A DNA stretch of 64,000 nt from Halichoerus grypus (lineage: Eukaryota > Chordata > Mammalia > Carnivora > Phocidae), in contig NC_135714.1 in the NCBI RefSeq assembly GCF_964656455.1, positions 82,729,903-82,793,902 on the forward strand, written 5' to 3'. The notes under the pieces are model-generated. The model was not told where the DNA came from, searched no databases, and worked only from the letters and a program-made list of their open reading frames with translations. Shown here in pieces: positions 23,841 to 34,722 of this stretch. How positions within the stretch are numbered: the stretch's first letter is position 1; every line of letters begins with the position of its first letter. The translations under genes and the position numbers were made by a program.

Positions 23841-25660
23841 AGCATGAGCACGTATCTTTTTATGGTAACTGTGGTTTGGGTCTTTTGGGGGAAAAAAAGT
23901 TTTAAGAAAATTAAAACCAAAGAGAGAATGGTGGGGAGGAGAGAGAGAGAAAGTGAGAGACTATTTGTATTCTTTCTCTCCTGTTTCTCTCTCCTTTCTC
24001 TATCCACAAAGAAAAGTGAGGTTCATATGTTAAGTCTTAAGACTCAATCCACTCCTGTAGTGCTTATCAATCATCCTTTTTGAATATTCTTCAGGAACAC
24101 TTGGTGAAGATTGCACAATTCCTCTGTCAAATGTGCAGGGGGAAGAGATGTTGCAGCACTGTTTTGAAATGAGTGAATCAGAAGTGGCTGTTTGACTTAC
24201 CCCACCATGCACTGTTGGTATAAATTGAAGTGATTGCTGTGAATGAAGAGTTAGAAGCCATTACATGTTTGGGAGAATGTGGAGAAGGTGGTTGTGACAA
24301 CTATTGGCTATGGAATTGGAAATACAATTTCACTGTGAAACATTTCCAAAGATACTGCAGGCTAAAATTTCAAAGTATCTTCAGAGGATTTGGTTTTATT
24401 ACTCACACTGATGTCCATGGGCCTGAGCAGTTACAGTCTTGGCTGATCTCTGGAACTTTGTCTGACTACTCCTGTTTCAGCCATTAGAATTTATTTATTT
24501 CACAGTCTCTCTCTGCCCCCCATCCAAATAAACTAATCTCAAATAATTGATGTTTAGGTAACAGCAGAAAAGTAGTTCCAAAGCACAGCTACTGGCTATG
24601 AACAGTCAGCTAGAGAATGCAGATGGCCACTCTTTGAGAAACAAATATTGCCTATGAAAGCAATTCTCTACACATGAAAGCTGATCTTCTTGTTGACTTC
24701 CGTTATAAAATTGGAGCCTTGCTCCCCCAGAAAATCTCTGACAGATAAAATAGAAACACATTTAAAGGCAACAAATTTAAAAATTATTTTTAAAACTGAT
24801 TAATGCATTATATACAAATATATAAACAATGAGTTTGAAATAATAAGTTGTTTTTGTATTTCTTAAGTTGGCTTACATTTGAGAATTAAATTAATCAGTT
24901 CAAACAGAAAAAAAACAACCACCCGCTTTTGGCTCGAAGTTTTTTCAACTACTTTCAGTCTTCATTTCCTTCACATTCTGTAACAGAATGTTGTCTATAG
25001 TTGCCTTTGACTGAACAGATTAGGCTTCCTGGAAGTTTAAGAATATCCCAAGTTTATCATTATTGTTTTTTAAAATAATAAGCATACTTATGTGGTTGAA
25101 GGGGAGGGAGAATATCCAGAAGCAAAAAGGAAAAACACCTAAATCTTATATAAGAAACTGAATTAATCATGTTCATATTCCATAGTTCATACTCTCTAAG
25201 AAGACATTTTGCTAAACACCATATTTATTCTATAGGTTTGTTTTTTATTAATCTCAACTGAACTCCACTTTATAAGTGAAATGTTACTGTCTAGATTTAG
25301 CGAGGTCAGATCTTCCCTTCATTTACTCTCTGAACTTGTCTCATTTTGAGCATCCATTTCCTTTGACTCCTTTTTATTCTGTATTCTTCCACTTGCAAAT
25401 TCTGATATACATTTAATCAGTCAGCAACTAGGCAACTGTCCCCAACTCCTAGCTGATTGACAATATTGGCCAATTAACATTACCTATTGCCACTCAAGGT
25501 CAGTAAATAAAAGATGCCCTTCTCTACAGAGAACTCATGACTATCATCTGCACCACCACCTCACCACTGTCCCTTCATTCTTGGGTGTGCTGATAGGAAT
25601 ATTTTATGTTCAAGAATTGTAGTGAAATACAAATGCTTGGGAATTCTACTTTAGTTTATT
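23841..25660. other. Unrecognised sequence with short open frames
   Basis: Holds a GA/CT-rich patch at 23935-24005 and an 85-codon plus-strand frame at 24230-24487. I recognise no domain in that frame, and it has no exon context. The rest is AT-rich with no repeat that I can name. Confidence 0.4.
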
Positions 25661-25664
25661 TTCC

Positions 25665-25935
25665 TTTCTCCTGAATCTGGGCCAGTCTTATGTCTGCTTA
25701 ACCAATAGAAAGAAAAGTGACACTGTCTGTTCTAGGCCTAGATTTTAAGAAGACTTGTGGCTTGGGGCACCTAGGTGGCTCAATCATTTAAGCAACCAAC
25801 TCTCCATTTTGACTCAGGTCATGAACTCAGGGTCATGAGATCAAGCCCTGTGTCAGGCTCCACGATTCTCTCTCTTCTTGAGATTCTCTCTCTCCCTCTC
25901 TGTCTGCCCCTCCCCTTGCTTGCATGTGCACACTC

Positions 25936-25978
<43 letters not shown>

Positions 25979-26365
25979 AATCTTTTAAAAGCATATTCTT
26001 AAAATATATTCTTTAAATGCATGCTGTTGGGATGCATTCACTTGGACATCAGCTGACATGCTGTGAGAACCCCAGCCCCGTGAAGAGGAGACATGCAGGT
26101 GTTCCAGACGATGGCCCCAGCTGAGCTCTCAGCCAATAGCTGGCATCAGCTGCCAGCTATGTGAGTGAACCATCTTGGATGTTCCAGACCAACTGAACCC
26201 TCAAATGACTACAGCCCCATCCAAAATCAGGTGGAGGAGTAGAAGTACCCAGCTACCTAGCTAGCTGCCTGGGCTAGTCAACTTACAGAATTGTGAGAGA
26301 AAATACAGTGGTGGCGTTTTAAGCCATTAGGTTTTAGGGTGACTCATTACACAGCAATAGATAAC
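25665..26365 (+). mobile_element. Medium-reiteration mammalian repeat split by a SINE
   Basis: Left piece 25665-25763 (TTAACCAATAGAAAGAAAAG; TTCTAGGCCTAGATTTTAAG). Right piece 25986-26365 (GACATGCTGTGAGAACCCCA; GTGAACCATCTTGGATGTTC; TTTTAAGCCATTAGGTTTTA; ACACAGCAATAGATAACAGA). The pieces are in the order of one common mammalian interspersed repeat, an old LTR- or DNA-type element. I do not name the family. Confidence 0.7.
25764..25985 (+). mobile_element. CAN-SINE with long (AAAT)n tail
   Basis: Sense SINE with the older GAGATTCTCTCTCTCCCTCT middle. The tail is an (AAAT)11-type array at 25936-25979, a likely length-variable microsatellite. TSD not clear. Confidence 0.94.
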
Positions 26366-26894
26366 AGAAACAGCAATGTTTATTTAGTTATGGTATTAGG
26401 GACTAGAAATGTCAAGATGAGGAGAAAGGGGGATTATATCATGAGACCCTGTCAGTGCAGTTCTTCTCCAGTTTGCTTCTCTTTGTCTAGCTATTATGTC
26501 TAGTCTAGTGGTATGATGAAGCACTGAGCTCTCCTTCCTTTTGGGTGTTGGTAACTACCCTGTCTCCCTTACTCCCTTTGAAAATCAATCCTAGGTACAA
26601 GAAAGACTCTTAGGCCTGCCTAGGCTGGGCAAAAGAACCTCATTAATCCTGATTATGCTTGTAAGGTTCTGCAATGGGGTTTGCTTGCCAAAGCTTTCAA
26701 TAAGGTTGCTCCTTATCAGATGTTCTTTATCCATAAACCTTCCTCAGGGAACCTGAGAAAGGTATCTGTAGCAGAATCCAATTTAGATATTCATGATCCT
26801 GAGTCCTGGCTGTTTTCACGCTCTTCCCATCTCATAACAACCATTTTCAATTTGGCTTTTTAGAGAAAAGGATTATGTGTTTATGTGCCCATTT
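26366..26894. other. No recognised feature
   Basis: A 60-codon frame (26681-26863) has no recognisable domain. No other structure seen. Confidence 0.4.
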
Positions 26895-27005
26895 CCCCCA
26901 GTAAGCCCATAGTCTCCTAGGGGGCAGTATTCATGGCTTATGCAGTTCTGCCTCTAGCTTCTGGAAAACAGTGTCACATAGCCCTCAGCAGAAATGTATG
27001 GAGCT
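26895..27005 (+). mobile_element. Possible L2 3' end
   Basis: AGTCTCCTAGGGGGCAGTAT, then ACAGTGTCACATAGCCCTCA and GCAGAAATGTATGGAG, follow the order of an L2 3' end. Highly diverged. Confidence 0.45.
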
Positions 27006-27202
27006 AAACTGGAGCCTGGAACATTGAAGAACACACTCAATTTATGTGTCTCCTAGCTTCAAGTAACTAGGAGCCTGGCTATGTTCTGTCCTTGAACTTA
27101 TGACTAAAACTCATTAATTAATTAACCTGAACAGATCTTTATATTGGCATCCTCCTTCCCATGACTTATACCACCTGGTGCTTACTTTCGGATATATATA
27201 TA

Positions 27203-27310
27203 TTTTTTTAGAGAGAACGAGAGAGAGAGAGAGCATGAGAGGGGGGAGGGTCAGAGGGAGAAGCAGACTCCCCACAGAGCAGGGAGCCTGATATGGGACT
27301 CGATCCTGAG
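27203..27310 (-). mobile_element. 5'-truncated CAN-SINE fragment
   Basis: Only the tail, CT-rich and central parts are present (minus strand). The tRNA-like head is missing, as the sequence leaves the SINE after GGGACTCGATCCTGAG. A (TA)n tract at 27193-27202 precedes it. Confidence 0.85.
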
Positions 27311-27570
27311 TACTAAGTATTAACTGCTTCATTTTGAGTAATTTCTTTGGTACCTCTCATTCTCCAAAAATTTACTTTTCTTTCTAACTCTTGTAGAGAA
27401 CAGAATTTCAAAATCAAATGTTAGTAAAAAGTAGTTCTGAGCTCTTAGACATTTGGTTTCTGGATAGAAGCACAAATTCTATTCTATATTTTATATTTAT
27501 ATTTATATTCTATAATTCTACCATAGACTCAGTTTCCTAAATTTTGGGTATGGGTAGAAAATGCAGTACT

Positions 27571-27736
27571 GGGGCACCTAGGTGGCTCAGTCAGTTAAGC
27601 GTCTGACTCGATTTCAGCTCAGGTCATGACCTCAGGGTTATGAGATTAAGCCCTGCATTGGGCTCCCTGCTGGGCATGGAGGCTGCTTGAGATTCTCTCT
27701 CCCTCCCTCCCTGTCCCTCTCTGCCTGCCCCTGCTC

Positions 27737-27775
<39 letters not shown>

Positions 27776-27799
27776 AGTCAATCTTAAAAAAAAAAAGAA
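27571..27799 (+). mobile_element. CAN-SINE with 15-bp TSD and long (AAAT)n tail
   Basis: Sense SINE flanked perfectly by AGAAAATGCAGTACT (27556-27570 and 27800-27814). The tail has an (AAAT)10-type array at 27735-27776 before ATCTTAAAA. Confidence 0.97.
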
Positions 27800-27814
27800 A
27801 GAAAATGCAGTACT

Positions 27815-28774
27815 AAATCTGTAAGTTTGGTAGTGAGCAGCTCTCAGAAGGTTGTTAGATTTGTCCTGCGCACTATCGCAGGCAATACCAAGACTTTTTA
27901 TTGGTGACGATCCTTTTATTCTGGGATAGGGAGGGTCCCTTCCTTTGTCTAGCTCTATTCTCCATTACCCAGGAATAGATCATCTCCTCACCCAGAGTAC
28001 CTCTAACCAAAAACCAACTCTCTAAACCTGTTCCAAGATTCAAGGATTGATTTTAAAGCATAAAATACATAATGAAAATCAAAGGAAAGTGATAAAGACA
28101 TCTTCCAGGCCTCCTAAAGGTACTGCATGTAGGGAAGGGAAGACTCTGAAATTTAGTACATGACTTGAGATGTACATCATGCTCAGCCTGGCTCCGCCGG
28201 CTCTTTGTCACCTTCTAGAGACTCAAAACTAGAAATTCAAGGCAAAAGGGTGAAAAGGAAAAGGAGAGAGGATACTGTGGAAATCATATAATGAGAAAAG
28301 CTAAGCTTAGCACACCACACAAACTGTTTCCCATCTCTTGCCTTGAAGAACTGAGCTTGGCAAATATCTCCATTCTCACTTTGATTTTTGAAAATGGAAT
28401 TTGACTTTCTTAGTGGGTTTTTTCCTAAGATTTAGGCATTTTTTTTTCAATTTGATGTTCTTATAAATTCAGATATTGATTTTCATATGTGCTCTAAAGA
28501 GAATCTTTCTAATTCAACAAGATCCTTTGCTTCCAGAACTAGTAAGAACAACATACATCCTATGAAAACTTTCCAAGGATCTATTCTACACAGGAATGGA
28601 GGTTTCTTTGGTTTAAAGAAATGAACTCAGTCTTTAAGTATCGACAAGAATAGAAGACCTGTGGAACAGGAAGTGCTATTTGGTAGATAATGTTTTAGGG
28701 CAGGCTTTGAGTAACAATGTAACATTTTTTGGTGCAGTGAACGTGGTCATAACATCTGATGGCCAGACCAGCCT
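27815..28774. other. No recognised feature
   Basis: Mixed-composition sequence; no open frame above 60 codons and no repeat that I can name. Confidence 0.4.
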
Positions 28775-28872
28775 TGATGTCAAGTTTTGGGTCTTATTCA
28801 GCATTCAATACTCAGTTCCTTGTATGGAACTTGATACACAGTAAAAGTTCAGTGAATATTTGCTTGCCATGT
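28775..28872 (+). mobile_element. Possible L2 3' end
   Basis: TTTTGGGTCTTATTCAGCAT, GATACACAGTAAAAGTTCAG and TGAATATTTGCTTGCC follow the L2 3'-end pattern (reporting phrase, then the AGTA..CTCAATAAATATTTG-like end). Confidence 0.55.
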
Positions 28873-29929
28873 TTCAAGACTATCTAGTACAGACACTTCA
28901 TCTTCTGTTTCATTTGTATTTCCCATAAAGTCATATAAATTGTGGTGGTCCTGTAAATACTAGGGGCTCAAAGAGTCTGACTAATGAGAGAATTTTTAAT
29001 TTCTAATTAGCTGGACTAGGTAAAATGCCTTGTTTGAGGGTGAAACATTTTTCCCCTCTGTTTTCCAGTGCTATAAATTTACCTTGGCAATGGGGCAAAA
29101 TTTACTCCTGAAATAGGTTTACCTGTGAGGTTTAATTAGCTTCAGTCATATCCCAGTAGTTCCTTTGGTCTTGTTTTTATATAAGAGCTTAGATTCCTAA
29201 AGTCATATACTTAATGCTTATTTTTGAAGGTATCCAAAGCCCTTCTTCCCTCAAATGTTTTCAATTTCTGGGATTTTCTTATTGTCTCACAGGGTGTTTG
29301 AGCTTTATAAAACCTTAGGTATCATTTGGCTTAAATTGATGAAGAAATTGAAATTCAGAGTAATAAAGGGGGAATATAGAATTATCATCTATTGTAAATC
29401 AAATATGTCCTGGACATTATGCTATATTCCATGTGTACATCATCAATTTTATATTTTCAAGGTAACCTTTATTTTGTAGATGGACATCTATTTAACCTTT
29501 TACTCCCCTGGCCAAGAAGAAAAGAGTTTAAAACTTATTGGCATACATTCATTGAAAATTATTTTAATCACCAGAGGGATTAATACATGTTCTTAGAAAC
29601 CATATAAAAATTAAGGGTGATTAAAAGCCAATTAAAAGAGTCAGATTTTGATGGATGAACTATTCTTTTCTCAATTTCCTTGATCCAGGAGGCAGCCTTA
29701 ACATTCCCTTTACCCATAAAACACAGTGTTATTTTTAAATTAATATGTAGAGGCATATCCCAGCATAACCCATTCTCTCTTTTGATTCTTTCCTTACTTA
29801 ATTCCAGGTATACATATATCCAATTAAAAGATTACAATTGCCCCTCCTTTGTTTCTAAGGATGAAGGCTGAGATTTTTACAGAAGATAGTGGAGAAGGCT
29901 TATTAGAAATCTATTTTTTCCCCTTTCCC
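28873..29929. other. Mostly unrecognised; weak MIR-like patch
   Basis: 29335-29370 (GATGAAGAAATTGAAATTCA) resembles the MIR core. The alignment is too short to call a separate element. Confidence 0.35.
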
Positions 29930-30130
29930 CTTCCTATAGTTTTCTGTCTGGATCATGAAGATGATGACTGGGTCTCTAGAGGACAGAGAGAGCCTGGCTT
30001 TCTGATGGCATTGGAGAGCTGCCATACAAGCCTTAGCTGCCCACTGCTAAACTTCTTTGTAAAATAAATCCATATGTGTTTAATCCACTATCGTCAGATT
30101 TCTATTACTAGCCACAATTCCCCACTGATA
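29930..30130 (+). mobile_element. Possible old medium-reiteration repeat end
   Basis: CTTTGTAAAATAAATCCATA, TTTAATCCACTATCGTCAGA and TTTCTATTACTAGCCACAAT resemble the terminal part of a common mammalian LTR/DNA repeat ending in '...ctgttactagcagcc...ctgata'. Family not named. Confidence 0.45.
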
Positions 30131-30414
30131 CACAACCTATGACAGATTTGGAAGAGCTCATTACTGTTTTTAAACTGTGCTCCATCATTTTGTGGTTTCT
30201 TGATGTTGTCCAGGGGTTCACCTGGGAAGGGCTGGAAAGATGGAGGGCATGAATCTCAACTCATCTGTGTCCGTCCAGTGAAAACACTTCTAATTCCATG
30301 TTTTATTACTTAGATATCTATGTGGCATTTCATCTGAACCAAAGCCCCATACCTTAAAGTAATTTGAAAACCACCGAGTTTTAGATTGAAGTTTTCATCA
30401 TAAAATTGCTAAAA
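30131..30414. other. No recognised feature
   Basis: Short interval between repeats; nothing supported. Confidence 0.4.
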
Positions 30415-30660
30415 CAATTACTGTGTTTTAGGCATTCTTCCATGTGCTTAACATATAATAAATCAGTTGACTCTCTCAGTAACCCTGCAAAGTAAGTGGT
30501 ATTACTGTTCCCATCCTGTACACAAGAAAACCAAGGCACAGAAATATTAACTTGTGCGAGACTGCATATCTTCTATGTGATACAGCTGAGATTCAAACCT
30601 GGCAGCTCGTTCCAAAATCCAAACTTTAATTACCATCCTGCCTCTACACATGTCACTAAA
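30415..30660 (+). mobile_element. Nearly full-length MIR
   Basis: Sense MIR with core and 3' domain: TAGGCATTCTTCCATGTGCT, AACCCTGCAAAGTAAGTGGT, AACCAAGGCACAGAAATATT, GCTGAGATTCAAACCTGGCA. One of the best-preserved ancient repeats here. Confidence 0.88.
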
Positions 30661-30896
30661 TTAATGCTCATGGGGTATAAGTGATTTTATCAAGTTCAAA
30701 CAAAGTTTGTGGGAGACCTGAACCAAGCTCCTAGGTTATTTAAGCCTGCTCCAGAACACCAAGCAGAATCCTCATTCTGGTCTTCATTATTTCTATATGA
30801 CACATGAAAGAAACTGTAAAGTCACTTTTCTCACTGCTGCTCTTGTAAATGAATGACACGCATCACAAATAATTTCAACTTTCAGCTTTCTGCTTC

Positions 30897-31290
30897 TTTT
30901 TTTTTATGTTATGTTAATCACCATACATTATATCATTAGTTTTTGGTGTAGTGTTCCATGATTCATTGTTTGCATATAACACTCAGTGCTCTATGCAGAA
31001 CGTGCCCTCTTTAATACCCATCACCGGGCTAACCCATGCCCCCACCCCCTTCCCCTCTAGAACCCTCAGTTTGTTTTTCAGAGTCCATAGTCTCTCATGG
31101 TTCATCTCCCCCCAAAGAACAAATGATCCAATCAAGAAATGGGCAGAAGACATGAACAAACATTTTTCCAAAGAAGACATCCAAATGGCCAACAGACACA
31201 TGAAAAAGTGTTCAACATCACTTGGCATCAGGGAAATCCAAATCAAAACCTCAATGAGATATCACCTCACACCAGTCAGAATGGCTAAAA
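30897..31290 (-). mobile_element. Twin-primed (5'-inverted) young LINE-1
   Basis: 30897-31114 is the 3' UTR end of a young LINE-1 in minus orientation, beginning with a T-run, the complement of the poly(A) tail. 31118-31290 is a piece of the same LINE-1 family's ORF2 C-terminal part in plus orientation (ATGGGCAGAAGACATGAACA is shared with 38521-38540). Together they form the inverted-5' structure produced by twin priming, with an internal deletion between the parts. TTTCTGCTTC flanks both ends (30887-30896 and 31291-31300), extending into T-runs. A 148-codon frame across the junction is an artefact of the inversion. Confidence 0.93.
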
Positions 31291-31300
31291 TTTCTGCTTC

Positions 31301-32298
31301 TTTTTTAAACGTAGTTCTCCTGAATAGTGTAGCAGTGACACCACACTTGGCTGAAATCTTTTCTATTTCTACTCCCCAGCTTTCTTGTAAACATTAGTAT
31401 CATCGCTCTCCATATACTTCAAACCTTCAATTAATCCCTGACTGAAAAGTTTTAGGAATTATAGAACACAAGCTGTCTAGTCTCAGACAGCTGGTAAAAT
31501 CTGTGTTCAGGCTCTGCTGCATGAGATCTACTTAAATAAGCAACAACTAACTATGGCTCATCTGCCACCATTTCTTCTGCTAATGCATTAAAAAAATCTA
31601 GTTTCATGACTATGTCCTTACAAAACCACCAATGCACAATATTACATGGCATATTTTCTATTAGAATTTAGAATTCTAATTATAAAGTTAGAAATTATGG
31701 CTGCATACAAGGAAAAGAATTTGGTTTCTGGGGGAATTTGTGCATGCAAACATTTCTCCAAATGCACATATTATGCTTCTTTTAATTAAACCCCACAGAA
31801 TTTTATGAACTCAACAAAAGTCATAATTTTGTCTTGATTTCAGTGATTAAGATTTCTCTTAGGTCTTTCATTTACACTAACTGTTGAACGTAATTTTCTT
31901 ACAATAGGAAAAAAATTCCAAAATAAAGGAAACAATGTACTTTTGGGATAGTAGCAATGTCATCTCTTGGTTATGTTCACTACTAATGGTCAAAGACAGT
32001 CCTTGTTTACCACGTAGCTCTGTTCTAAGAATATGAAAGAAGGGTACTTCTTTATAGAGCTTTCATAGTTGTGAAGTTAGATTAACCTCATAATTCTGCT
32101 GAGTAGGTTTGTAGAACGATGCAATCTCTATAGAAATAGTGGTTAGACAGATGACTTTGTAAGTTTCCTTTAAAAGGACTTAGTTTCAAATTACGTCAAT
32201 TTGCAAAGACACCTCACTTTTCAATTTTCCTAGATTTACTGGTGTTATTTTTCATGAGTAAAAGGTGAAAAAGGTTCATAGAATGGAATTATTAGTCA
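31301..32298. other. No recognised feature
   Basis: AT-rich single-copy-like sequence; nothing supported. Confidence 0.4.
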
Positions 32299-32480
32299 CC
32301 CAAAGCTGCGTTTTCCTGAACTGACTTTGTATCACAATCATCTGAGAAACTTCTTTGTGGGATATATCTCTAAATGGGCCCCAGGATTGCAGACTTAGAA
32401 CATCTGGGGGTGGGCCCAGGCCTTGTAATTTTAAAAGTTATTCCAGTGACTCTGATGTGCAGTCAGGTTTGTAAACCCAT
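32299..32480 (+). mobile_element. MER5A-like DNA-transposon relic
   Basis: TATCACAATCATCTGAGAAA, GGGCCCCAGGATTGCAGACT, CATCTGGGGGTGGGCCCAGG and CCAGTGACTCTGATGTGCAG follow the MER5A order (hAT-Charlie, non-autonomous). Diverged second copy of the family seen at 6405-6568. Confidence 0.8.
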
Positions 32481-32484
32481 ATTT

Positions 32485-32500
32485 GGGGGGGGTGGGGGGG
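32485..32500 (+). repeat. G-run, possible quadruplex-forming tract
   Basis: Eight G, one T, seven G. Directly follows the MER5A relic. It could fold as an intramolecular or stacked quadruplex, but the function is unknown. Confidence 0.7.
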
Positions 32501-32954
32501 AACTGCCTTAGTCAAGAGAAATATGAAATATTCTAAAATAGAAAAGATCAATTTTATTTAAAAAAATCATGCTTTAAAAGTCAGGAATTTGTGTTTCATA
32601 GATGTTAATATTATAGATAATTTGTAAATATACATAAGTAGAAAGACATGTAACAATACTATAAATATGTGTGTTATCTTCTCCTTTCCAATGAGTCCTT
32701 CATTTTAAAACTTAGAAATGTATTTACAAAGTCTTAAGAGGAAAGAGTGGTTGAGAGGAAAGGGTAAGAGAAAGGGTGGAGGAATGAGGAAGAAGAGAAA
32801 ATTTGGAAACCAATTTTCTTAATGACAAAAGATTACAGGGTTAGCACGGAAAGCTTAGAACACAGACATACAAAAGGTAAACATATATAACCATTGTTAG
32901 TATTTAAAAATAGATTTCTAATCTTTCTATTAAACATATAGGTACAGATATAAA
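32501..32954. other. AT-rich left flank of the large LINE-1
   Basis: No gene. Its last bases (32937-32954, TATAGGTACAGATATAAA) resemble 40296-40312 and are the probable left TSD of the LINE-1. Confidence 0.5.
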
Positions 32955-33225
32955 GGAGCAGCAAGATGGTGGTGGAGTCGGAGACCTAAATTTTGTCTGG
33001 TCCCAGGAATTCAGCTAGATACAGATCAAACCATTCTGAACACCTATGAACTCAACAGGAGATCAAAGAAAAGAATAGCAGCAACTCTCTGAACAGAAAA
33101 GCGACCACTTGCTGGAAGGTAGGATGTGTGGAGAAGTGAATCCGAGGCGATATTCGGGAAGATAGACCGTGGGTGGAGGGAGCCGCTATGGGCAAGTGAT
33201 AGAGCAGAGCACAAAATCAGAACTT

Positions 33226-33804
33226 TTAGAAGTCTGCTCCACTGAGCGACGTTGCTCCAGTGGCTAAGAGGGGGGTGGAACCCTCACTGGGACAGTGTGG
33301 TCTCAGGACCCTTGGGGTCAGAGGAAGACCAGGGGTGCCTGAGTGCAGCAGAGCTCTCAGGTACCGGACCAGGGAAGCCTGCTGCAGAGATGGAGCCGAG
33401 GGGTGGGCTCTCAGCTCAGGTTGCCATAAACCGTGATCCGCGGTAAAGTAGGGACACTGCTCCTCCAGCAGGGACCCAACAAGCGGCAGATCCGGAGAGA
33501 CTCCCCTTCCTCCCCCGGGAGGAGTGGCACAGGAGTACACTGCAGGAACCTGCTGGGTTTGGAGACTCCAAACGGGGTTATGTGCCAGAGATAGAAAGGC
33601 TCGGTCACAGGCCAGGGGAGCACGGAGTGCAGCTGGAGACCGGGGAGATGGGAGTGATTGACTGCTTTTCTCTGGGGGCTCACTGAGGAGTAGGGCCCCG
33701 AGTTCTCGGCTCCTGCGGGGCAGAGATTGGGAAGCCGCCATTTTCACTCTCGTCCTCCAAAGCTGTATGGAAAGCTTGCAGGGAACAAAAGCTCCCAAGA
33801 GCAA
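33226..33804 (-). other. 192-codon antisense open frame in LINE-1 5' UTR
   Basis: Longest open frame in the window, reading from 33804 to 33226 on the minus strand. The product would be Pro-, Leu- and Ser-rich, low in Lys, with no signal peptide, membrane segment or domain that I recognise. The region is GC-rich, which lowers the chance of stops, so length alone is weak evidence. Its position recalls the antisense ORF0 of primate LINE-1, but no sequence relation is claimed. It may be a chance frame. Confidence 0.4.
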
Positions 33805-34084
33805 ACCCGAGCAGATTACTTAGCCCGGCCTGGCAAGGGCGGGGCAATTCCACCTCCAGCAAAGACATTTGAGAACCATGGCAACAGGCCCCTCCCCCAG
33901 AAGATGAGCAAGAACAGCCAGCCAAGACCAAGTTTACTGATCAATGAGAACAGCAGAACTCCAGCACTAGGGGAATAATGCACATAGAATTCATGGCTTC
34001 TTTCCCCATGATTCTTTAGTCTTTCAAAGTTAACTTTTTTAATTTTCTTTTTTCTCTTTTTCTATTTTTTTTATTTTTCTTTTT

Positions 34085-34590
34085 CCCTATTTCAACCAAC
34101 CTCTTATCAAGCCCTTTTTAAAAAATATTTTTTATTTTTCATTTTTAGAGTCATATTCTATCCCTTCATTGTAGTTAACCTTATTTTGGTATTTATATAA
34201 GTTGTTCTCTCTTTAAAATTTTGGGATACAGTTTCTTCTAATAGACCAAAATGTACCCTAAATCTCTAGAGTATGGCTTTGTTCTAGTCTCCTGCCTGAT
34301 CACATTCTCTACCCCCCCCATTTTTTTTTTTAATTTCTCTTCTTTCTTTTTTCAACCAACTTCTTATCTTATTAATTCTTTTTACAAAACCTTTTATAAT
34401 TTTCATCTTTGTAGTCATATTCTATCCCTTCATCATATTTACCCTTATTTTTGTACATATATAAGTTTTCCTTTCATTAAAATTTTGGGAGGCAGTTTCT
34501 TCTAACAAACCAAAATGTGCCCAAAATCTAGTGTGTGGCACTGATTTATTCACCAGCTTGATCATATTTGATCATATTCTTTTTTTTTCC
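34085..34590 (+). repeat. 264-bp-period tandem duplication in LINE-1 5' UTR
   Basis: TCATATTCTATCCCTTCAT occurs at 34151 and again at 34415. Each is followed by TTACCCTTATTT-like and TATATAAGTT-like sequence, AAAATTTTGGGA, CAGTTTCTTCTAA and CCAAAATGT.CCC. The copies differ by substitutions and small indels, so the duplication predates this insertion or is part of the family structure. Confidence 0.88.
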
Positions 34591-34722
34591 TTTTTTCTTT
34601 CTTTCCGTTTCTTTTCCCCCGGTTTCAGGTCTCTTCTGATTTGTTTAGTGTATATTTTTCTGGGGTCGTTGTTACCCTGTTAGCATTTTGTTCTCTCATT
34701 CATCTGTTCTCCTCTGGACAAA

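Larger units (their letters stand above)
32955..34722 (+). promoter_or_regulatory. LINE-1 5' UTR / internal promoter region
   Basis: GC-rich first kilobase (32955-33970), then a T-rich half (33990-34720). CAAGATGG at 32962-32969, a few bases from the start, is the YY1-type core found near the 5' end of LINE-1 promoters; the base after it is T where the strong form of that site has C. The T-rich part contains a 264-bp-period tandem duplication. An antisense open frame of 192 codons lies at 33226-33804. Promoter activity is inferred from family knowledge only. Confidence 0.8.

Noticed and set aside
23935..24005. GA/CT-rich patch at 23935-24005 as a possible SINE remnant
   Set aside because: It lacks the tRNA-like head, the B-box region and the (AAATA)n tail, so simple low-complexity sequence explains it better.
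30951..31397. 148-codon plus-strand open frame
   Set aside because: It crosses the junction of a twin-primed LINE-1: antisense 3' UTR followed by sense ORF2 sequence, then flank. It is an artefact of the inversion.
33252..33978. Additional overlapping frames on both strands in the LINE-1 5' UTR
   Set aside because: They are shorter than the 192-codon antisense frame and share the same low-stop GC-rich sequence. Their number argues that composition alone opens frames here.
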